From positions 496,001 to 560,000 of the forward strand of contig AP025576.1 of NCBI GenBank assembly GCA_022845955.1: a DNA stretch of 64,000 bases. Direction: 5' to 3'. Below the pieces are notes generated by a model that saw nothing but the letters and a program-made list of their open reading frames with translations, made no database searches and was not told the origin of the DNA. A program made the translations under genes and the position numbers. Shown in pieces: positions 17,415 to 25,443 of this stretch. This stretch comes from Lachnospiraceae bacterium. GTDB taxonomy: Bacteria; Bacillota; Clostridia; Lachnospirales; Lachnospiraceae. Within the stretch, counting starts at the first letter, position 1. Each line of letters begins with the position of its first letter.

Positions 17415-18347
17415 TTAAAAGACGCGGTAATCGCTTTTTTTATAGAGAATCAAATAACTGGTTCCCACAAAAATCAGCGAAATTACCGATTTGAACAAGC
17501 CCATGGCCGCTGCGGCCGAATATTGGTGGCTGGTCATGCCAAGGCGGTATACCAGGGTGTCCAGAATATCCACGGTTTTCTCAACGGTAGGGTTATACAT
17601 AATGAGAATCTGCTCAAACCCTGCGTTCAGAATATTGCCAAGCCCCAGAACGGTCAGGACCGCCACCATAGGCAGGATGCTGGGCAGCGTTACGTGAAGC
17701 ACCTGCTTCCACCGGCCGGCCCCGTCTACCTGCGCCGCCTCATAAAGCGTGGGATCCACATTGGTGATGGCCGCCAGCAGCAGCACCGTGTTGTATCCCA
17801 TTCCTTTCCAGACATCCGAACCGATGATTATGGTACGGAAATATTTGTTGCTTACCAGAAAAGCCGTGGGATCCGTGCCGAAAAGGTGCAGCATGGTATT
17901 ATTGATGATGCCGTCATAGGCGAAAATTTCCAGTATCATGCCTGCCAGAATTGCCCAGGAAAAGAAATAGGGTATGAATACGATAGTCTGCACCGACCGT
18001 TTAAACCAGCTCTTTGTCACCTCATTTAACATCAGGGACAGGATCAGGGGGACAAGAATACTCAGTACGATCTTGAAAAATGAAATGATCATGGTATTTA
18101 CAAAAGCCGTCCGGAAACTGGGCATGGTAAAAATATACTGGAACTGCTTTAACCCTACAAAAGGGGATTCCCGGAAGCCCATCAGGGGCTTGAAATCCTG
18201 GAAGGCCATCACCAGGCCAAAGATAGGAAGATAGGCAAAAAAAGTGGTGAACAGTACCGCCGGTATCAGCATAACGTGCAGCTCCCTGGTCCTGTACAGG
18301 CTCTTTTTTTTCTTTTTTCTCTGTAAATCCGTTTTCTGCTGTGCCAT
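17415..18347 (-). CDS. Sugar ABC transporter permease, LplB type (locus 2)
   Basis: 310 residues. The ATG at 18347 is chosen: GAGAGGAG lies 9 bases upstream, whereas the longer frame runs back into a hairpin. The N terminus is very basic (KKKKKSLYRTRELH), then six membrane segments with an EAA loop (PTLYEAAQVDGAGRWKQVLHVTLP). It pairs with the permease at 16510-17400. Confidence 0.92.
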   Translation of the reverse strand: MAQQKTDLQRKKKKKSLYRTRELHVMLIPAVLFTTFFAYLPIFGLVMAFQDFKPLMGFRESPFVGLKQFQYIFTMPSFRTAFVNTMIISFFKIVLSILVPLILSLMLNEVTKSWFKRSVQTIVFIPYFFSWAILAGMILEIFAYDGIINNTMLHLFGTDPTAFLVSNKYFRTIIIGSDVWKGMGYNTVLLLAAITNVDPTLYEAAQVDGAGRWKQVLHVTLPSILPMVAVLTVLGLGNILNAGFEQILIMYNPTVEKTVDILDTLVYRLGMTSHQYSAAAAMGLFKSVISLIFVGTSYLILYKKSDYRVF

Positions 18348-18373
18348 GGACTTATACTCCTCTCCCAGCCGAT

Positions 18374-18452
18374 AAACAACGGATGCCGCCTGCTGCGGGC
18401 CATCCGTTGTTTGAGAAAATGCCATATTTTACGTATAAAATATGGCATTTTC
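18374..18452 (-). terminator. Two perfect tandem hairpins between binding-protein and permease genes
   Basis: Hairpin 1 has 17-bp arms around CGTA: GAAAATGCCATATTTTA (18415-18431) and its complement (18436-18452). Hairpin 2 has 12-bp arms, AAACAACGGATG (18374-18385) and CATCCGTTGTTT (18401-18412). They follow the binding-protein stop by 24 bases in the direction of transcription. The first, AU-rich and ended by a short AT stretch, is probably a partial terminator or an RNase stop that raises binding-protein mRNA over permease mRNA. Confidence 0.75.
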
Positions 18453-18475
18453 TTTCTTATGGCTGCATTTACTAT

Positions 18476-20269
18476 TTATTTGTTATTCTGATACCATTCG
18501 TTTACTTCTTTTGCGATTTCGTCGCCGCCCTGGGCCTTCCACTGTTCCACAAATTTATCAAAGTCGGAAATCGGGGTTTCGCCCATGACCATGCTCAGGA
18601 AGGTATTGTTGCGCAGCTTGTCAAGCTCTGCTTTCCTGGAAACCATGGCAGGTGTGGTGACGTAAACCTCATCGTAAATGATGTCTGCGGTTTCTATGGT
18701 CTTTATCATGTTGGCGACACCGCCTTCAGGGGCGAGTCGGCTGAAATAGGTACCCCAGGCAACACCGTCGTCGGGATTTTCCTTATAATTCAGGTAGGAA
18801 GCCCAGGAACCCCAGAATTCGTTGTTCTTGGCGGCATCCGCATCCGTGATTTCCGTCTTGCCTTCTTCCGCCAGCTTGTTGATAACTTCGAAGTTGGTCC
18901 GTAAGCAGGTGGGAGAGTAGATACGGTAAGGAAGCCATGTATAAACGTAGCTGTACCATTCTGTTTTTTCTTCTTCGGTCATGGCATTCTGTCTTTCGGG
19001 ATTGCTGTTTTCCAGCGTATACTGTAAGGACCAGTACATCATCTTGAATACGGCTTCCGGGTTCTTGCAGTCACGGCCCACCACTACAAAGTTGTTAACC
19101 GGATAACGGTCAACCATGATAGTCGGCTGGTTTCCGTCAGGGGAGAGATTGGGACCGATCACCCAGTTGGAGTCGGGATGCTCTACCTTATTGGTATTCA
19201 GCGGCCAGTTGGGAACCCACCAGGATGCGGGGACTATGGCATATTTGCCGGCTACGATATCGTTGACAATGGGAGAATCCGCAGCCCAGATATCATATGC
19301 GGCGAAATCCTTCTGGAAATAGCCCTTGTCATACCATTCATTCAGCTTGGTCAGAGTGGTTTTGATCCCTTCGTCGATCCCGGCGTACTGCAGAGTGCCG
19401 TCTTTGTCGTACCAGCCGTCCGCCCATGTTTCATAGGCATGGAAGAAGGGCTGGAAGTCCGCCAGCTGCGCGTCCATGTAGTTCTTGCAGGCGGGGATGA
19501 CAGGGCCGCCGGTCTTGCCGTCGCCGTTATAATCCACTTCCATCAGCTTGTCACAGAGCGCTTCAAACTCTTCAATGGTTTTCGGAAGCTGGTCAGCGGA
19601 AGTAATGCCCACGCTTTCGAGCTGCGTCATGTTATAAATCATCTGGGAGGTCATCTGCGCCGGGTCTGTACCCATAGGCAGTCCATAAATGCTCCCGTCC
19701 TTTTTGGCAACATTGATAAAATTTCCGTCATAATTAAAGATGTTATCCAAATCGTCACAACGGTACTTCTCATAATATTCGGTCAAATCGGCGAGGCCGC
19801 CCTGGCTTGCCAAATCTTCAAAATCGTTCGGGTTTACCATAAATACGTCCGGAAGATTGCCGGCTGCCAGTTCTGCGCCGAATTTCTCTTCATATTGATC
19901 CGCATTTACGATCCAGTCATAGATCAGGTTGATATTCAGTTCTTCCTTCAAAAGCCTGACGGCTGTGGAGGTTTCGGGCGTACAGTCGGCAGGGGTATTG
20001 GGATCCTCGGATTCCCTGTACTGAAGCACGATATGGATATCCACAGGTTCGTCATAAGGCTCCAGCAGAAGCTCTTCCGCACTTTTAGCCGATTCCCCGC
20101 TATCTGCTGCAGCTGCGGAGTCTCCCGTATCGGCTGCGGCTTCCGTGTTTGCGGTATCGCCGCCTGTGGATGTGCTTCCGCCCGATGTGGACGCATTTGA
20201 TCCGCAGCCGGCCAGACAGGCGGCTGTCATTGCTGCGGAAAGGAGCATTGCGATTACTTTCTTTTTCAT
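18476..20269 (-). CDS. Sugar ABC transporter substrate-binding lipoprotein (locus 2)
   Basis: 597-residue family 1 solute-binding protein. The signal peptide ends in the lipobox LAGC (TAACLAGCGS), followed by a Ser/Thr/Gly/Ala/Asp-rich linker of about 45 residues (STSGGSTSTGG...) and the binding domain (EPYDEPVDIHIVLQYRE). A repeated DxxGDG motif (VDYNGDGKTGG) looks like a calcium-binding loop. An AAGGGGG ribosome site precedes the start. It feeds the two locus 2 permeases. Confidence 0.92.
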   Translation of the reverse strand: MKKKVIAMLLSAAMTAACLAGCGSNASTSGGSTSTGGDTANTEAAADTGDSAAAADSGESAKSAEELLLEPYDEPVDIHIVLQYRESEDPNTPADCTPETSTAVRLLKEELNINLIYDWIVNADQYEEKFGAELAAGNLPDVFMVNPNDFEDLASQGGLADLTEYYEKYRCDDLDNIFNYDGNFINVAKKDGSIYGLPMGTDPAQMTSQMIYNMTQLESVGITSADQLPKTIEEFEALCDKLMEVDYNGDGKTGGPVIPACKNYMDAQLADFQPFFHAYETWADGWYDKDGTLQYAGIDEGIKTTLTKLNEWYDKGYFQKDFAAYDIWAADSPIVNDIVAGKYAIVPASWWVPNWPLNTNKVEHPDSNWVIGPNLSPDGNQPTIMVDRYPVNNFVVVGRDCKNPEAVFKMMYWSLQYTLENSNPERQNAMTEEEKTEWYSYVYTWLPYRIYSPTCLRTNFEVINKLAEEGKTEITDADAAKNNEFWGSWASYLNYKENPDDGVAWGTYFSRLAPEGGVANMIKTIETADIIYDEVYVTTPAMVSRKAELDKLRNNTFLSMVMGETPISDFDKFVEQWKAQGGDEIAKEVNEWYQNNK

Positions 20270-20310
20270 TCTTTATCCCCCTTATTGTGATCGTTTGTTT
20301 ACTGTTTATA

Positions 20311-20338
20311 ATTATATCAAATGTTAGATTATATTGAA
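20311..20338 (-). promoter_or_regulatory. Probable promoter of the locus 2 binding-protein gene
   Basis: On the minus strand TTCAAT (20333-20338), 16 bp, TATAAT (20311-20316). It lies between the upstream terminator and the start at 20269, so the transporter genes can be transcribed separately from the regulator genes. Confidence 0.5.
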
Positions 20339-20352
20339 GGCCGTTTTGTGCA

Positions 20353-20401
20353 TAAAAACGGGATAATTGTATTTTTTCATTTTTTGAAATACAATTATCC
20401 C
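20353..20401 (-). terminator. Terminator of the locus 2 regulator operon
   Basis: Perfect 15-bp stem, GGGATAATTGTATTT (20360-20374) with AAATACAATTATCCC (20387-20401), and a T-run (GTTTTTATG) on the minus-strand side. It separates the YesM/YesN operon from the binding-protein promoter. Confidence 0.85.
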
Positions 20402-20457
20402 CTTTTTATGATACAATTGTGCAGTTTTACTGTTTTGGCTGTTAATATTACTGCTTT

Positions 20458-21819
20458 TCAGTTATTATCACGGTACTGTTTAGGATTTTCACCGGTTCTT
20501 TCCCTGAAAATCCTTCGGAAATAGTGTTCATCCATATAACCGACCTGGCTGGCGATCCAGTATATGGGCTGTCTGGTTTCCACAAGGTATTTTTTGGCTG
20601 ATTCTATACGCATATCATTCAGATAGGTCACAAAAGTCTTTCCCGTGATTTTTTTAAAGTGCTTGGAAAAATGGCTTTTGCTCATTCCCGTCAGACGGAG
20701 AAGCTCCTCCAGCGTGATTTCCCTGTCCATATGTTCCCTAATATAGTTCATGGCCTTATGTATGGCCTCCATCGTACCGATTTCCTCATTGGCTTCCCCA
20801 ATCCGTTTCCTTACCAGGCGGCGGGTGTCGTCAAACCATTCCCTCCACTGGTACCACCACCGGAAGCCGCCTACCTCTTCAAAATACCGGGTGAAGTCCT
20901 TCCCGGAAAAACCGGACCAGTAGAGGCTGAAGTGATAGAAAACAGCGGTCCGCTCTTCCCGGGAGAGCGCGGCGCGGCGGATTTTTTCCATTCCTTCTTC
21001 ATAACATTCCTCATAGACCATAAACTCCATTTTCAGGCTCAGCTCCAGTATTTCCTTTCTGGATGCGCCGGACGGCTCCTGTAAAAGCGCCGGATAAAGG
21101 TAGGTATAGGTAAAACAGCCGGGCCTGCGATCCTCAAACAGCTTATTTTCCAGCCTGGTTTTCAGGGTATCCTCCAGCTGATCATAGGCGGTCCCCTTTA
21201 CCTGCTTGATTTCCAGAAGGGAGGACTCTTCCGCCCCGAAATCTTCAATGATGGATTTCAGGCGTATGCTGTTGCACTCCCCTGAAAAAAGAAGCCGTGT
21301 CTCGCTTAAGAATTCGAAGGGGAACGTATGCCTTTCCAGCAGTTTTACCGCTTCCTCACACTTTAGTTTACTCTCCGTTTCCCAGACATATATCTCGTTA
21401 TAGAGCACATTCCTTCCGCCCAGCTGTGTATGGTGCATGGTTTCCAGATAGCGGATTTTGATCCCGTTCATCAGGGCGTCTATATTTTCTTCCTCAATCT
21501 GTGCTTTGGTGATATAATCCAGGATACCGATACGCAGAGCCTGCTGGATGAGTTCGAATTCCTGATGCATGGTCAGGACCACGATCTGCAGATCCGGGCG
21601 GATCCTCTTGACCTCCTGGAGGAAGGGAATCCCCGAAAGCCCCGGCATTTCCAGATCGGTAAACAGAAGATCCACCTCAACTTTCCGCAGAAACGACAGC
21701 GTTTCTTCCCCGCTTCCCGAATCACCCACGACTTCCATCCCGTAGGTTTCCCAGTCAATCAGGCCGAGAATCCCACGGCGGACCAGCTTTTCGTCATCCA
21801 CAACAAATACCTTGATCAT
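20458..21819 (-). CDS. YesN-type response regulator (locus 2)
   Basis: 453 residues. N-terminal receiver domain with phospho-acceptor D55 (LLFTDLEMPG), acidic DDE near the start and K in LDYITKA; a middle linker of about 230 residues; C-terminal AraC-type DNA-binding domain (LLRLTGMSKSHFSKHFKKITGK and IASQVGYMDEHYFRRIFRERTG). Phosphorylated by the overlapping YesM kinase (ATGA overlap). It should activate the downstream sugar import operon. Confidence 0.93.
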   Translation of the reverse strand: MIKVFVVDDEKLVRRGILGLIDWETYGMEVVGDSGSGEETLSFLRKVEVDLLFTDLEMPGLSGIPFLQEVKRIRPDLQIVVLTMHQEFELIQQALRIGILDYITKAQIEEENIDALMNGIKIRYLETMHHTQLGGRNVLYNEIYVWETESKLKCEEAVKLLERHTFPFEFLSETRLLFSGECNSIRLKSIIEDFGAEESSLLEIKQVKGTAYDQLEDTLKTRLENKLFEDRRPGCFTYTYLYPALLQEPSGASRKEILELSLKMEFMVYEECYEEGMEKIRRAALSREERTAVFYHFSLYWSGFSGKDFTRYFEEVGGFRWWYQWREWFDDTRRLVRKRIGEANEEIGTMEAIHKAMNYIREHMDREITLEELLRLTGMSKSHFSKHFKKITGKTFVTYLNDMRIESAKKYLVETRQPIYWIASQVGYMDEHYFRRIFRERTGENPKQYRDNN

Positions 21820-23597
21820 TTTACGGATATCCCCCTCTCCGACTTATCCCTCTTTCCGCAGATCTCCTCCGCCTCAAACGGAATCCGGATTTCCACCACG
21901 TTTACCCCGTCCGCCGTCCGTTCCGCTTTCAGTTCAAAATCATCCCCAAACCGGTTTTCCAGCATGCGGGCCACATACTGAAGTCCGATGCCGTTGGAAG
22001 AAATATCGTTTTTCTGTACCAGGACCGCTTTGATTTGTTCCGGATTGATAGGGGTTCCGTCATTTTTTACGAGAATAGCGATTTTCCCGTTCGCAAGAAG
22101 CTCCACCTCGATCCAGATATCCCCCTGATCGGAACCGCTGTGCAGGATGGCGTTTTCCACAAGGGGCTGTAACACAAACCGGGGCATATCCGCCTGCAGG
22201 ATTTCCGGATGCTTGCCGGTGTCCATATGAAAACGGATATCATACTTCAGCTGCTGCAGGACAATATAGGCGCCGACGGCCTCCAGCTCGCTTTTCAGAG
22301 TGGTCTCCCTTGTTTTCGACATGTTATATAAAAGCAGTTTGTTCAGGGATGTGATGAAATGCACCATTTCCTTGTCTTTTTTTCCGGCGGCATACCATTT
22401 CAGGGTATCCAGGGTATTATACAGGAAATGCGGGTTTATTTTACCGAGAACCACCTTGATTTCAAGCTCGGATCTCTTTTTCCCTTCCTCCTGTACCCGG
22501 TTCAGAAGAAGGAGGATGTTGCTTTTCATCTTGTCAAGCAATGCGAAGTTATCGTCGAATTCCTGAATATTCATCTGCTCCACCTTGGTCTCCACATCGT
22601 TGTCCGATGCTATCAGCTGAAGCCTCTTTTCGAATTTGGTAAAAGGCGTATAGATACTTTTCCACTGAAGGACGGAAACGAGAATACAGGCAAAAACCGC
22701 TAACAGGGTGACCACACTCAGGTTCAGCGCCATCCCGTATATCTGCCGGTAATATTCCTTTACAGGAACCCACAGATGGATTTTCCAGCCGCCTTCCTCT
22801 GTCCTTTCGTAGGTTTTATAGCGGCGGTTTTTTTCCGCAGGCCCTGTCATGCTGTTCTGCAGATCCGAATAAAGAGGAACCAGATTTTCGTCGGAACAGT
22901 ACATGATGCGCCCTTCCTGGGATTCGACCAGAAAGACGGTGTCCATGCCCATGACACTGCCCGGAAAGAGCTTCTCCAGATACTTGTATCCCGATTCCAG
23001 ATAAATGTAGATATCCCCGTATTCCTGTTCCATTTTGTAGGATCGCAGCAGCGAAAGGCAGGGGTAGGATGCCACTTTGGATTTGGACTCGTGCGGCCCG
23101 TAAAAATCCATCTTCTGCCATCTGCACAGAAAATAGGTATCCTCCGGCAGTTCTCCGTTCGCCAGGGAGGTCTGGTTGATTTTGACGGGCGTTTTGCCGC
23201 CTCTGGGGATATAGATATAGGTGAGGTTTCCGATAGAAGGGTTGGCGATTTCATAATTGGCGATCTGCTCCCTGAGATAAATCAGCAGCTCCCCTTTCTT
23301 TATCGTGTCCTCCTCATCAAAATACAGATGAAGGTTCTTGCCCACGGTACCGTCGGCCTCCAGCAGCCAGGATATGGAATTCATGCTGTTCATGAGCGCC
23401 GCTATATCGACAGATACCTTATTCAGATTATTTTCAATTTCTTCATCCACATCGTTGTGGTTGATCCGGTAAAACTGCCACAGAATCAGTACCTCCACCA
23501 CAAGAAGAGGTACCAGCACTCCGAAAACCCAGACCTTGATAATCCGTCTGGCAAACGATTTCGAAGCCTTTCTTCCCAACTTCCGCTCGTCATGCAT
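21816..23597 (-). CDS. YesM-type sensor histidine kinase (locus 2)
   Basis: 593 residues: basic N terminus, transmembrane segment at about 22-42 (VWVFGVLVPLLVVEVLILWQF), extracellular sensor of about 230 residues, second membrane segment near 285-305, HAMP, His_kinase domain with the phospho-His in KINPHFLYNTLDTLKW, and HATPase with N-box LVENAILHSG and a G-box (ILVKNDGTPI) in which the usual acidic residue is changed. It senses an external sugar or its binding protein. It overlaps the response regulator by four bases. Confidence 0.92.
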   Translation of the reverse strand: MHDERKLGRKASKSFARRIIKVWVFGVLVPLLVVEVLILWQFYRINHNDVDEEIENNLNKVSVDIAALMNSMNSISWLLEADGTVGKNLHLYFDEEDTIKKGELLIYLREQIANYEIANPSIGNLTYIYIPRGGKTPVKINQTSLANGELPEDTYFLCRWQKMDFYGPHESKSKVASYPCLSLLRSYKMEQEYGDIYIYLESGYKYLEKLFPGSVMGMDTVFLVESQEGRIMYCSDENLVPLYSDLQNSMTGPAEKNRRYKTYERTEEGGWKIHLWVPVKEYYRQIYGMALNLSVVTLLAVFACILVSVLQWKSIYTPFTKFEKRLQLIASDNDVETKVEQMNIQEFDDNFALLDKMKSNILLLLNRVQEEGKKRSELEIKVVLGKINPHFLYNTLDTLKWYAAGKKDKEMVHFITSLNKLLLYNMSKTRETTLKSELEAVGAYIVLQQLKYDIRFHMDTGKHPEILQADMPRFVLQPLVENAILHSGSDQGDIWIEVELLANGKIAILVKNDGTPINPEQIKAVLVQKNDISSNGIGLQYVARMLENRFGDDFELKAERTADGVNVVEIRIPFEAEEICGKRDKSERGISVK

Positions 23598-23737
23598 GTT
23601 ATGTATCCCTTTACCTTACGATAAAACCCCATAGTTTATTTACAGTATATCATATATCCTTATTTCATTCTACCCGCCTTTTGGCAGGAACAGTAACATA
23701 TCCATGAAAAATTAATGCTAAGATGCCTCCTGCTTCC

Positions 23738-23767
23738 TTGACATGTACTCTGTTTTTTCTTTATAAT
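23738..23767 (+). promoter_or_regulatory. Promoter of the CNNM/HlyC gene
   Basis: TTGACA (23738-23743), 18-bp spacer, TATAAT (23762-23767): a consensus sigma-A promoter placed 280 bp before the gene, leaving a long leader. Confidence 0.85.
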
Positions 23768-23774
23768 AATTACA

Positions 23775-24030
23775 TCAATCAAACTTTGAGTTCATCAGCA
23801 ATACGTGAAGAAAGGAAAGGGCTTTCATGGAAGACGCGGACCCTGAGGGGGAAACGAATGATAACCGGAAAATAAAGCGGAAACCTTTAAAGGGCATAGC
23901 CTGTTAGCATTAGCTTGACAGGCTGTGTCTTTTTGTGCTTTTTTGGAGAAAAAAAGCGCTGCCGCCGGGAGGCGGAGAGGGGGAATGGAGAAACACTCCA
24001 TAGAGAGAGACTGCAAAACAATAGAGGAAA
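23775..24030 (+). ncRNA. Leader RNA with intrinsic terminator, riboswitch candidate
   Basis: About 120 bases of structured RNA follow the promoter. AAAGG (near 23811) can pair with CCTTT (23884) to close a domain that contains CCC-TGA-GGG and other short stems. Next comes a terminator hairpin, AGCCTGT-T-AGC-ATTA-GCT-TG-ACAGGCT (23898-23924), with a T-rich tail ending near 23944. The coding start is a further 100 bases away, so transcription must read through to express the gene, as in a riboswitch or attenuator. I see no core of the TPP, SAM, cobalamin, M-box, Mn or fluoride classes. Confidence 0.5.
23898..23944 (+). terminator. Intrinsic terminator inside the leader RNA
   Basis: Stem of 7 plus 3 base pairs (AGCCTGT/ACAGGCT and AGC/GCT) followed by GTGTCTTTTTGTGCTTTTTT. 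It lies upstream of the gene, not after one. Confidence 0.75.
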
Positions 24031-24045
24031 AAGGAGAGATTTATT

Positions 24046-25443
24046 TTGACATCGATACCGAAACAATTACTTTTACAGGTAGTTCTGATTTTATTAAATG
24101 CGTTTTTTGCTGCGGCGGAGATCGCGGTGGTTTCCCTCAACGGGACGAAACTGCGGAAGCTGGAGGAGGAGGGGGATAAGAAGGCGGGCAAGCTGCTCCG
24201 TCTGGTGGAGGAACCGGCCTCCTTCCTATCCACCATCCAGGTTGGCATCACGCTGGCCGGTTTCCTGGGAAGTGCGTTTGCCGCCGATAATTTTTCTGAA
24301 TATCTGGTAAAATGGGTTTATGTGGATCTGGGCTTCAGGGGGATACCGGAAGTGGCGCTGGATACGATGGCCGTGGTGGTTATCACCATTATCCTTTCGT
24401 ATTTCACCCTGATTTTCGGGGAGCTGGTTCCCAAAAGGATCGCCATGCAGAAATCCCTGGAGGTAGCCCGGTTCAGCAGCGGTGTTATATCCGGCGTGGC
24501 GGTTATCATGAAACCTATCATTTGGTTCCTGTCCTTTTCCACCAATACGGTCCTTCGTATCCTGCATATGAAAACAGAAGCGGAGGAGGACTCCGTCACG
24601 GAAGAGGAAATACGCATGATGGTGGAGCTTGGCGGCGAAAAGGGGACCATCGATCAGGAGGAACAGGAATGGATACAGAATGTATTCCGGTTTGATGATA
24701 TTTCCGTAAGGGACGCCATGACGAGGGAGGCCGATGTGGTTTCCTTTTCCCTGGAGGAGGGGGAAGAAGAAATCCTTCGTACTATCAGGGAGACAGGGCT
24801 TTCCAGATATCCGGTGTACGATGAAGATATCAATGATATCGCAGGTATATTGAATGCAAGGGATTATCTGCTTAACCGTGGCTGCGCAGAGCCGAAACAG
24901 ATGCAGGAGCTGCTGCGGGAGGCATATTTTGTCCCGGATACGATCCATGCGGATGACCTGTTCCGGGATATGCAGACCAATAAGGTGCATATTGCCATTG
25001 TCATTGATGAGTATGGGCAGACGGCGGGGATTATTACTATGGAGGATCTGCTGGAGGAAATCGTAGGCAACATCTATGATGAGTTTGATCCCGATCAGGT
25101 GCCCGAAATGGTCCGGCTGGAGGAGAATCTCTGGCGGGTTTCCGGCGGGGTTGCTATGGACGAACTGGCGGAAGAGCTTGCTATTGACCTGCCGGAGGAT
25201 ACGGATTATGATACCGTTGGGGGCATGATATACAGCTGCCTCCGTACTATTCCTGCGGACGGAAGCCAGTTTGACGTACAGGTGAACGGCCTGGATATCC
25301 ATGTGGAGGCCATCGAGGATCAGCGGATAGAGACGGCCCTGATCCGAAAAAGGGAACCGCAGGAAGAAGAAAAAGAAAACGGGAAAGCGGAAAAAGAAAG
25401 GGCGGGAAGAAATGAATCAAATAAAAATCAGCCGGGAAATTAA
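24046..25443 (+). CDS. CNNM/CorB (HlyC/CorC) family transporter or divalent-cation efflux protein
   Basis: 465 residues, starting at TTG with AAGGAGAG 7 bases upstream. Domains: DUF21 transmembrane part (about residues 1-190, with AFFAAAEIAVVSLN), two CBS domains (about 205-330, SVRDAMTREADVVSF and VHIAIVIDEYGQTAGIITMEDLLEEIVG) and a CorC_HlyC domain (about 345-430). The C terminus is a charged tail. The family is linked to Mg2+ and related divalent-cation export, so regulation by a metal-sensing leader would make sense. The stop is inside the next gene. Confidence 0.88.
   Translation: MTSIPKQLLLQVVLILLNAFFAAAEIAVVSLNGTKLRKLEEEGDKKAGKLLRLVEEPASFLSTIQVGITLAGFLGSAFAADNFSEYLVKWVYVDLGFRGIPEVALDTMAVVVITIILSYFTLIFGELVPKRIAMQKSLEVARFSSGVISGVAVIMKPIIWFLSFSTNTVLRILHMKTEAEEDSVTEEEIRMMVELGGEKGTIDQEEQEWIQNVFRFDDISVRDAMTREADVVSFSLEEGEEEILRTIRETGLSRYPVYDEDINDIAGILNARDYLLNRGCAEPKQMQELLREAYFVPDTIHADDLFRDMQTNKVHIAIVIDEYGQTAGIITMEDLLEEIVGNIYDEFDPDQVPEMVRLEENLWRVSGGVAMDELAEELAIDLPEDTDYDTVGGMIYSCLRTIPADGSQFDVQVNGLDIHVEAIEDQRIETALIRKREPQEEEKENGKAEKERAGRNESNKNQPGN

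Noticed and set aside
23775..23897. TPP, SAM, cobalamin, M-box, Mn or c-di-GMP riboswitch
   Set aside because: None of the conserved cores that I know is present.
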